Of a DNA stretch of 11,431 nucleotides, positions 6,191 to 11,431 are shown in pieces (the first letter of the stretch is position 1; each line of letters begins with the position of its first letter). The notes below the pieces were generated by a model. The model was not told the origin of the DNA, ran no database searches, and was given only the letters and a program-made list of their open reading frames with translations. Source of the DNA: SFJ001 sp045118955 (GTDB taxonomy: Bacteria; Bacillota; Clostridia; Oscillospirales; Ruminococcaceae); assembly GCA_045118955.1 (NCBI GenBank), contig JBGVKB010000005.1:1-11431 (forward strand), given 5' to 3'. Made by a program: the position numbers and the translations under genes.

Positions 6191-7582
6191 ATGAAAAAAC
6201 AGAAAAAGCGGAAAAAGTCCGCGAACCCGCTGCCGCAGATCGGTCGGTGGATCGCTTCCGGCCTGCTCTGGTTCCTTGCGCTGGGCTGTCTGGGGAGTGC
6301 TTTCTGGGTGATGCTTGTGGCCGCCGGCATCCTGCTGATGCCTGTGGATGCGGTGCAGGATCTGCTGGAATACCTCATCCCGAAGCACTGGCTGCGTGTG
6401 CTGCTGGTCGTTGTTCTGGTGCTTTTGAGCCTGTTTTGCCTGCCGCCGAGTGAGCCGGAGGGCGGTGAAGCGCCCCTGCCCACGGCAACGGCCGAACCGA
6501 CAGCCGCACCGGAGCCGACCCCTAGCGCCACCCCGGCGCCCACTCCGACGGCTAGCCCCGCGCCTGCTCCGACGGCGGCCCCGGTATCTGCCGAGCTGAC
6601 GGTTCGTTTTCTGGACGTGGGTCAGGCGGATGCCGCGCTGATCGAGTGCGACGGGCACTATATGCTGATCGACGGCGGGAACAAGGAGGATTCCAGCCTT
6701 GTCTACACCGTTTTGAAAGAGTCCGGCGTTGAGCGTCTGGATCTCTTGGTGGGCACCCATGCGCATGAGGATCACGTTGGGGGCTTGGCCGGTGCGCTGA
6801 ACTGCGCCGCCGCCGAGCGGATCCTCTGCCCGGTCACCGAATACGACAGCGAAGCCTTCGCGGATTTCAAAAAGTACGCCGAACAAAATGGCCCGGGGAT
6901 CACCGTGCCCTCGGTGGGGGATCGGTATCCGCTGGGCTCCGCAGAGGTCACGGTTCTGGGCCTGAATGCCGGTGAGAGCGTGAACGACACCTCGATCGTG
7001 CTGAAGATCCAACACGGCGAAGTGTCCTTCCTGTTCACCGGCGACGCGGAGCGGGAGGCCGAGCAGGTGCTGCTGGCATCCGGCGCGGATCTCTCCGCCA
7101 CCGTCCTCAAGGTCGGTCACCACGGCAGCGACAGCAGCACGACCTATCCGTTCCTGCGGGAGGTCATGCCGCAGTATGCCGTCCTCTCGGTGGGCGAGGG
7201 GAATACTTACGGCCACCCCACCGAGGACACCCTGAGCCGCCTGCGGGACGCCGACGTGAAGGTGTACCGCACCGATCTGCAGGGGGAGATCCGGTGTACG
7301 TCGGACGGCAGAGAAGTGGTCTTTGAGGCGGAGCGGAACGGTGCCATCGACACCCTTGTGAACCCCACCCCTGCCCCGGCTCCCACGCCGACCACGACCC
7401 CGGAGCCTGCCGCGGAAGCGGCTGAGCTGGAGTATGTTCTCAATACGAACACCAAAAAATTCCACGAACCGGACTGCAAGAGCGTGAACAAGATGAAGGA
7501 GAGCAACAAGCAGTACTATACCGGGACCCGCGAGGAGATCATTGGTATGGGCTATACGCCGTGCGGTAACTGCAACCCGTGA
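6191..7582 (+). CDS. Membrane-anchored ComEC-type metallo-beta-lactamase-fold protein with C-terminal Cys/His domain
   Basis: ATG 6191 follows AGGGGGA closely. The 463-residue product begins with a Lys-rich tail. Hydrophobic stretches follow at about 20-51 (long enough for a helical hairpin) and 67-84. Residues 85-134 are a Pro/Ala/Thr linker. The catalytic domain spans about 135-382: FLDVGQADAALIE, HAHEDHVGG (H190, H192, D194, H195), TGDAE (D284) and GHHGSDSS (H310, H311). This is the ComEC/Rec2 C-terminal-type hydrolase pattern. A second Pro/Thr linker (391-410) leads to a small domain with H425, C429, C458 and C461 (KKFHEPDC, then GYTPCGNC), like a zinc-binding Ada-type fold. It lacks the ComEC channel, so it is not ComEC itself. 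The linkers suggest that the enzyme faces outward; the substrate is probably nucleic acid, by family only. Confidence 0.85.
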   Translation: MKKQKKRKKSANPLPQIGRWIASGLLWFLALGCLGSAFWVMLVAAGILLMPVDAVQDLLEYLIPKHWLRVLLVVVLVLLSLFCLPPSEPEGGEAPLPTATAEPTAAPEPTPSATPAPTPTASPAPAPTAAPVSAELTVRFLDVGQADAALIECDGHYMLIDGGNKEDSSLVYTVLKESGVERLDLLVGTHAHEDHVGGLAGALNCAAAERILCPVTEYDSEAFADFKKYAEQNGPGITVPSVGDRYPLGSAEVTVLGLNAGESVNDTSIVLKIQHGEVSFLFTGDAEREAEQVLLASGADLSATVLKVGHHGSDSSTTYPFLREVMPQYAVLSVGEGNTYGHPTEDTLSRLRDADVKVYRTDLQGEIRCTSDGREVVFEAERNGAIDTLVNPTPAPAPTPTTTPEPAAEAAELEYVLNTNTKKFHEPDCKSVNKMKESNKQYYTGTREEIIGMGYTPCGNCNP

Positions 7583-7719
7583 GGGGGGCGTTCTCCTTGC
7601 AGCACCGGCGCAGAGCAAGGCGCATACAGACCGCGCAGCCGAATGAGGGCGGCGCTGTGACGTAAAAATACGGCGAACCGTTTGCATCGCCGACCGAACA
7701 AGAAAAGGAGTACCAAACC

Positions 7720-7974
7720 ATGATCTATACCCGCAAGAACAAGGGCGTCTGCTCCATGCAGACCACCGTCGAACTGGACGAGCAGGGCGTTATCCGCAAG
7801 GTGGACGTGGTGGGCGGCTGCAACGGCAACCTGAAGGGCATCATGAGCCTGCTGCCCGGCATGACCGCCGAGGAGGCCATCGCCCGCATGGAGGGCATCA
7901 CCTGCGGCCCCCGCAAGACCTCTTGCCCGGACCAGATCGCCCAGTGCCTGCGCGAAGCCGCGGCCAAGCTGTAA
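7720..7974 (+). CDS. TIGR03905 family TSCPD domain protein
   Basis: ATG 7720 follows AAGGAG at 9 bases. The 84-residue protein fits the TSCPD family: a start MIYTRKNKGVCSMQTTVELD, the core GGCNGNLKGI, LLPGMTAEEAIARMEGI, and the signature CGPRKTSCPDQIAQCL near the end. Four cysteines (CS, GC-NG, ITCG, TSCPD) are conserved in the family. TSCPD domains also occur at the C-terminus of vitamin-B12-dependent ribonucleotide reductases. The stand-alone form is widespread in Clostridia and its function is not established. It forms a single-gene unit: an upstream gap of 137 bases with no clear promoter, and its own terminator. Confidence 0.88.
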   Translation: MIYTRKNKGVCSMQTTVELDEQGVIRKVDVVGGCNGNLKGIMSLLPGMTAEEAIARMEGITCGPRKTSCPDQIAQCLREAAAKL

Positions 7975-7984
7975 ACGATCCGAC

Positions 7985-8034
7985 AAAACACGCCGCCCGG
8001 CGGGGGACGACCCTGCCGGGCGGCGTGCTGTTTG
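7985..8034 (+). terminator. GC-rich hairpin terminator after the TSCPD gene
   Basis: A perfect 13-bp stem (7989-8001 with 8015-8027) is flanked by AAAA on the left and CTGTTTGT on the right. The T-tract is short, so termination may be partial. Confidence 0.75.
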
Positions 8035-8121
8035 TGTGGGGCGCATCGACCGAATGTGAGGATTCCCGCGCGGGGACGCTGCCTATACTGCAGTAGAAGC
8101 ACCCACAGGAGGAGAACAAAG

Positions 8122-10407
8122 ATGCTGCGTTTTAAAGGTTTTTCCCGCACAGCGGGGCACACCCTGAGCCGTGCGCTGCAGTTGGCCGGCCAGCAGGGGC
8201 AGAGCGGGGCGGGCACGGGCCATCTGCTGCTGGCCATCCTGATGCAGCCGGGGGACCCGGCCGCCGGGTTCCTGCGCGCGCGGCAGGTGGATCAGGTGCG
8301 GGTGGAGCAGCGGGTGGAGCGGCTGGGGCAGGGGGAGCCGGTGCGGCTGCGGGCGGGGGATTTCTTGCCCGAAGCCCGCAAGGCCATGGACTACGCCCTG
8401 CTGGGGGCGCGCACGGCGCAGCGGCGCGAGGCAGAGAACGAGCATCTGCTCTGTGCCATTCTGGAGGACCCCGCCTGCACCGCCAGTCTGTGGCTGAGCG
8501 ACATGGGGCTGGAGCTGGGCGAGGCTGCCCGCGCCTGTCGGCGGATGAGCGGCCAACTGGTGATGCCCGCGCCGCCCCGGACGACCGCTTCCTATCCGCA
8601 GAGGGGGAGCCGCCCCAGCGAAAAGTACGGGCGCGACCTGACCCGCATGGCCAGCGAGCGGAGCCTTGATCCGGTGCTGTGCAGGGACGAGGAGCTGGAG
8701 CGGCTGGTGGAGATCCTCTGCCGCCGCCAGAAAAACAACCCCTGCCTGATCGGGGAGCCGGGGGTGGGCAAGACCGCACTGGCCGAAGCGCTGGCCCAGC
8801 GCATTGCGGACGGGCGGGTGCCTGCCCTGCTGCGGGGCAAGCGGCTGATCAGCCTGGACATGGCCAGCTTGGTCGCGGGCACGAAGTACCGGGGAGATTT
8901 TGAGGAGCGCTTCAAGGGGCTGATGGATGAGCTGATGAAGGATCGGAACACCATTCTGTTCATTGATGAGATCCACATCGTGGTGGGGGCGGGGGCGGCC
9001 GAGGGAGCCATTGACGCCGCCAGCATTCTGAAGCCGCTGCTTGCGCGGGGCGAGGTGCAGCTCATCGGGGCCACCACGCAGGAGGAATACCGCCGCTGCA
9101 TTCAAAAGGATGCGGCGCTGGAACGTCGTTTTGGTCGGGTCGTTGTGGAGGAACCCAGCGCGGACACGGCGCTGGAGATCCTCCGGGGGCTTGCGCCCCG
9201 CTATGAGCGCTACCACGGCGTGACCCTGCCTGAGGAGACCCTGCGGGCGGCGGTGGAGCTGAGCGTGCGCTACCTGACCGGCCGCTGTCTGCCGGACAAG
9301 GCGGTGGATCTGCTGGACGAGGCCGCCGCCGGAGTGCGCATCCGCTGGGGGGACGACCGGGGGAGGACGCCGGCGGTGTGCCCCGAGGACATTGCCCGGG
9401 TGGTCAGCCGTGCCAGCGGCGTACCGGTCAGCCGGGTGAACGAGGCACAGCGGGAGCGGCTGGCCCAGTTGGAGCAGCGACTGAGCGACCGGGTGGTGGG
9501 GCAGCCGCAGGCGGTGCAGGCGGTGGCCGGCGCGGTGCGCCGCAGCCGAACCGGCCTGCGTGAGAGCGGCCGCCCGATGGGAGCCATGCTGTTTTTGGGC
9601 CCCAGCGGGGTGGGCAAGACCCATCTGGCGCGGGTGCTGGCGGAACACTGGTTCGGCAGCCCGCAGGCACTGCTGCGGTTCGACATGAGCGAGTATATGG
9701 AGGCTCACACGGTGGCTCGGCTGCTGGGTGCGCCTCCGGGCTATGTGGGACATGAGGAGGGTGGTCAGCTCACCGAGGCGGTGCGCCGCCGCCCTTACAG
9801 TGTGGTGCTGTTTGACGAGATCGAGAAAGCACACAGCGACCTGCAGAACATTCTGCTGCAGATCTTGGAGGACGGTCAGTTGACCGATTCCAACGGCAGG
9901 CGGGCGGATTTTCGCAACGCCATCGTGCTGCTCACCTCCAATCTGGGGGCGCGGCAGTTGGCAGGCCAGACCGCGCCCATGGGCTTCGACCGTCAGGAGG
10001 CTGCCGCCGAGCGCAGGCGGCAGCAGGCCATTGCGGAGGCAAAGGCCTATTTCCGCCCGGAGCTAATGGGGCGCATGGATGAGATCGTGGTGTTTCACGC
10101 GCTGGAGGAGCAGGATCTGACCTGCATTGCCGGGCAGCTGCTGGCGCAGCTGGAAGAGCGGGCTGCCCACAACGGCTACCGCCTTCAGCATACGCCGGAG
10201 CTGCCCGCCGCACTGGCACGCCAGGCGCGCTCTCCCTACGGCGCGCGGGAGCTGCGCCGCACCGTGACCCGGGCGGTGGAACAGGCGCTGGCGGATCGGA
10301 TCGCCAGCGGCGATGCACAGCCGGGCAGCAGCTTCACCGCCTGCTTGGAGGGGGAGCGGGTGGTGCTGATGGCGGATGCCCCGGTGAACGACCCGGCCAC
10401 CGTGTAA
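8122..10407 (+). CDS. ClpC/ClpA-type AAA+ unfoldase subunit without middle domain
   Basis: ATG 8122 follows AGGAGG (8107-8112) by 9 bases; an in-frame GTG 90 bases upstream lies in the terminator region and was rejected. The 761-residue protein has two N-terminal Clp repeats (GTGHLLLAIL, ENEHLLCAIL). AAA-1 has Walker A GEPGVGKT (211-218) and Walker B IDEIH (D282, E283). AAA-2 has Walker A GPSGVGKT (493-500) and Walker B FDEIEKAH (D565, E566). The MGF at 620-622 sits where ClpC/ClpA carry the (L/I/V)GF loop that docks on ClpP, so it probably feeds substrates to ClpP. Only about 24 residues separate DEAAAGVR (399) from DIARVV (423). ClpC normally has its roughly 50-residue coiled middle domain there, for MecA-type adaptors. 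The layout is thus ClpA-like. Neither clpP nor ctsR/mcsAB is adjacent. A TATACT at 8084-8089 could be its -10. Confidence 0.9.
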   Translation: MLRFKGFSRTAGHTLSRALQLAGQQGQSGAGTGHLLLAILMQPGDPAAGFLRARQVDQVRVEQRVERLGQGEPVRLRAGDFLPEARKAMDYALLGARTAQRREAENEHLLCAILEDPACTASLWLSDMGLELGEAARACRRMSGQLVMPAPPRTTASYPQRGSRPSEKYGRDLTRMASERSLDPVLCRDEELERLVEILCRRQKNNPCLIGEPGVGKTALAEALAQRIADGRVPALLRGKRLISLDMASLVAGTKYRGDFEERFKGLMDELMKDRNTILFIDEIHIVVGAGAAEGAIDAASILKPLLARGEVQLIGATTQEEYRRCIQKDAALERRFGRVVVEEPSADTALEILRGLAPRYERYHGVTLPEETLRAAVELSVRYLTGRCLPDKAVDLLDEAAAGVRIRWGDDRGRTPAVCPEDIARVVSRASGVPVSRVNEAQRERLAQLEQRLSDRVVGQPQAVQAVAGAVRRSRTGLRESGRPMGAMLFLGPSGVGKTHLARVLAEHWFGSPQALLRFDMSEYMEAHTVARLLGAPPGYVGHEEGGQLTEAVRRRPYSVVLFDEIEKAHSDLQNILLQILEDGQLTDSNGRRADFRNAIVLLTSNLGARQLAGQTAPMGFDRQEAAAERRRQQAIAEAKAYFRPELMGRMDEIVVFHALEEQDLTCIAGQLLAQLEERAAHNGYRLQHTPELPAALARQARSPYGARELRRTVTRAVEQALADRIASGDAQPGSSFTACLEGERVVLMADAPVNDPATV

Positions 10408-10422
10408 CAAAATGAAATAAGG

Positions 10423-10460
10423 AAAAGGACGGTGCCGCAGCAATGCGGACCGTCCTTTTT
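10423..10460 (+). terminator. Rho-independent terminator of the ClpC-type gene
   Basis: AAAAGGACGGT (10423-10433) pairs with ACCGTCCTTTT (10449-10459). One bulged G and an inner CCGCA/TGCGG stem lie between them, closed by GCAA, with one further T at 10460. The A/T ends make it potentially bidirectional. Confidence 0.92.
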
Positions 10461-10462
10461 GC

Positions 10463-10557
10463 TTTGCACGTGCAAAATAAACTTTGCAAAAATTGAAAAG
10501 TCTGCTTGACATTTCTTGCAAAGCAAGCTATACTAAAGGTGCAAAGTTAACTTAGCA
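10463..10557. promoter_or_regulatory. Operator cluster of TTGCAAA-type palindromes around the regulator promoter
   Basis: Four related symmetric sites are packed in 95 bases: TTTGCACGTGCAAA (10463-10476, perfect), TTTGCAAA (10483-10490, perfect), CTTGC-AAA-GCAAG (10515-10527, inside the promoter spacer) and TGCAAAGTTAACTTAGCA (10540-10557, one mismatched pair, just after the -10). Placement in the spacer and near the transcription start is typical of repressor sites. The likely binder is the Cro/CI-type protein encoded next, which would make the operon autoregulated; this is inferred. Confidence 0.65.
10506..10534 (+). promoter_or_regulatory. Strong sigma-A promoter of the HTH-regulator/membrane-protein operon
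   Basis: A perfect TTGACA (10506-10511), 17-base spacer and TATACT (10529-10534) lie about 55 bases before the start codon. It is the best promoter match in the window, which fits a promoter that needs repression. Confidence 0.9.
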
Positions 10558-10588
10558 AAAGGCGCGGCCGCCGCGCAAGGAGGTACCC

Positions 10589-10795
10589 GTGAAGACCCGT
10601 ATCCCGCAGCTGCGAAAGCAGCACAAATTGAGCCAGCAGGAGCTGGCCGAGGCCGTGGGCGTGACCCGGCAGACCATCACCAGCCTTGAGGTGGGCAAGT
10701 ACACTGCCAGTCTTGTGCTGGCCTACAAGATCGCCCGCTATTTTGGGCTGACCATTGAAGAAGTGTTTGATTTCAGCGACGTAGAGGAGGGCTGA
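10589..10795 (+). CDS. Small Cro/CI-type (Xre family) transcriptional regulator
   Basis: GTG 10589 follows AAGGAGGT with 6-base spacing. The 68-residue protein is almost entirely one HTH_3 domain: IPQLRKQHKLSQQELAEAVG, the recognition helix region VTRQTITSLEVGKY (25-38), then YKIARYFGLTIEEVFDF. It belongs to the very short regulators often paired in Firmicutes with a small membrane protein. That is the case here: the next gene starts 3 bases after its stop. The palindromes over its promoter are the obvious candidate binding sites. Since it has no sensing domain, its signal may come through the membrane partner, by inference only. Confidence 0.9.
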   Translation: MKTRIPQLRKQHKLSQQELAEAVGVTRQTITSLEVGKYTASLVLAYKIARYFGLTIEEVFDFSDVEEG

Positions 10796-10798
10796 ACC

Positions 10799-11293
10799 AT
10801 GTTGATCAAGGTGCTGACGAACAGTTTCGCCAAGCAGGCGAGCTTAGAAGAATATCGGGAGATCGTGAAAAAGCGCAGAATGCTGCTGTTGCTGTGCGCT
10901 GCAGTTGGCCTGCTGATCGTGGCCATCGGGGTCGGGGTGATCCCGCAGGTCTGCGCCGGGATGGAGCAGGTGGACTTTTTGTCCGGCCTGCTCGCGGGCA
11001 TGGGCAGCGGCATCGGCGGCGCCTGTTTGGCGCTGTGGGCGGTGCTGGGCAGCCGGCTTCGCGACGAGCAGGCGCTGAAGCAGGCCCGCCTTGAGGAGCT
11101 GGACGAGCGCAACCAGCTCATCCAGAAGACGGCCTGCACCGCCACCTTGCTGATGGGGATGGCTGTGCTGGTGGTGGCTGTGGTGGTGACCGCCTTTTTG
11201 AACATGACCGTGTTCAAAACACTGTATGCCTGCTTGATGGGCATGGTGCTGCTGTACGCGGTGACCGTGTTGGTGTGCCGCCGTCTGATGTGA
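10799..11293 (+). CDS. Four-helix membrane protein partnered with the HTH regulator
   Basis: ATG 10799 follows GAGGAGG (within the end of the regulator gene) and starts 3 bases after its stop, so the two are co-translated. The 164-residue product has a charged N-terminus and hydrophobic segments at about 28-49, 60-84, 111-133 and 138-160. A charged cytoplasmic-type loop (85-110) contains LDERNQLIQKTA. A DER-x-x-x-I element before a helix is seen in small membrane proteins co-encoded with short HTH regulators (DUF2178/DUF3796-like), but I cannot assign the family firmly. The function is unknown; stress sensing or control of the regulator is a guess. The frame is complete, although the DNA after its stop is of poor quality. 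Confidence 0.8.
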   Translation: MLIKVLTNSFAKQASLEEYREIVKKRRMLLLLCAAVGLLIVAIGVGVIPQVCAGMEQVDFLSGLLAGMGSGIGGACLALWAVLGSRLRDEQALKQARLEELDERNQLIQKTACTATLLMGMAVLVVAVVVTAFLNMTVFKTLYACLMGMVLLYAVTVLVCRRLM

Positions 11294-11308
11294 TCGATTA
11301 AAACAGAT

Positions 11309-11375
11309 AAAACACCCAAGGCCCCGCCCCCGCGGCGCTGGGCCGGGGGGGGGGCGGGTTGGGTTAGGTGGGTGG
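11309..11375 (+). terminator. Probable terminator whose right arm is corrupted
   Basis: The left arm AAACACCCAAGGCCCCGCCCC (from about 11310) should be followed by GGGGCGGGGCCTTGGGTGTTT. Instead the sequence becomes G-rich and irregular (11341-11375) with only partial complementarity. It looks like a real hairpin read poorly by the sequencer. Confidence 0.5.
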
Positions 11376-11431
11376 GTGTCTCTTATACAAATAAACGAGC
11401 CCCCCAGACCAAATAAAATATATGGTCATGC
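11376..11431. other. Sequencing adapter (Nextera transposase end), not genomic
   Basis: Bases 11376-11394 match the Tn5 mosaic end CTGTCTCTTATACACATCT at 15 of 19 positions. Bases 11395-11409 match the following Nextera read-2 part CCGAGCCCACGAGAC at 12 of 15. An index-sized gap and an ATCTCGTATGC-like end (11420-11431, one extra base) follow, in the order of an Illumina adapter. Confidence 0.88.

Noticed and set aside
8032..8121. In-frame upstream GTG start for the ClpC-type gene
   Set aside because: It begins in the tail of a terminator hairpin and lacks a ribosome binding site. The extra 30 residues do not resemble any Clp N-terminus, while ATG 8122 has AGGAGG and gives a normal start.
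8083..9834. Long minus-strand open frame opposite the ClpC-type gene
   Set aside because: It is a shadow of an AAA+ gene with full motifs on the plus strand. No ribosome binding site, and low-complexity translation. The same holds for minus-strand frames at 1788-2711, 2856-4502 and 6122-7687.
11376..11431. Tn5-like transposon end
   Set aside because: The mosaic end is followed by Illumina read-2 adapter sequence and an index-sized gap at the contig end, which is library contamination and not a mobile element.
1..11431. CRISPR array, insertion sequence, rRNA or riboswitch
   Set aside because: No regularly spaced direct repeats, transposase motifs, rRNA-like segments or recognisable aptamer cores were seen on either strand.

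Overview
The window looks like chromosomal DNA of a GC-rich member of the Bacillota, most likely class Clostridia, order Oscillospirales (Faecalibacterium/Subdoligranulum/Gemmiger type). This rests on strong AGGAGG ribosome binding sites, GC-rich coding DNA, and a Clostridia-type gene set: RecD2, ComF, MreB, a TIGR03905 TSCPD protein, YjcQ, a YjzC-like protein and a ClpC-type ATPase. The assignment is an inference, because no marker gene is present.

Left end (1-1650). The window opens with AT-rich DNA carrying inverted repeats. This joins, inside the anticodon loop, a 3' half of tRNA-Gly(CCC) that still has its encoded CCA and its own terminator. That is the scar expected where an integrated element ends, with the element lying to the left. 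To the right is a small accessory block: a 5'-truncated polymorphic-toxin-type domain (224-532), a frameshifted partner gene that may be its immunity gene (551-882), a 55-residue charged protein (952-1119) and a YjcQ-family protein (1167-1508). Two of the intergenic gaps share an identical 16-bp terminator half, which hints at cassette shuffling. The block closes with a 19-bp bidirectional terminator shared with a convergent YjzC-like gene (1649-1834, minus).

Core block (1860-6050). A divergent intergenic region with a clear promoter leads into recD2, comF and mreB on the plus strand. recD2 and comF overlap by 4 bp (ATGA). mreB follows after 69 bp and probably has help from internal extended -10 promoters. 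These are DNA repair, competence-type and cell-shape functions.

Middle block (6120-10460). Three plus-strand genes follow: a membrane-anchored ComEC-type metallo-beta-lactamase-fold protein with proline/threonine linkers and a C-terminal Cys/His domain; an 84-residue TSCPD protein with its own terminator; and a ClpC/ClpA-type AAA+ unfoldase that lacks the ClpC middle domain but keeps a ClpP-loop-like MGF. A strong terminator closes the ClpC-type gene.

Right end (10460-11431). A textbook promoter overlaid with four TTGCAAA-type palindromic sites drives a Cro/CI-type regulator and a four-helix membrane protein, an apparently autoregulated two-gene operon. The last roughly 90 bases are not trustworthy. 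A GC-rich terminator hairpin degenerates into G-rich noise, and the final 56 bases are a degraded Nextera transposase adapter, not genome.

Most of the window is ordinary conserved chromosome. The best candidates for something new are the toxin/immunity remnant beside the tRNA scar, the operator cluster of the HTH/membrane pair, and the domain build of the metallo-beta-lactamase protein.
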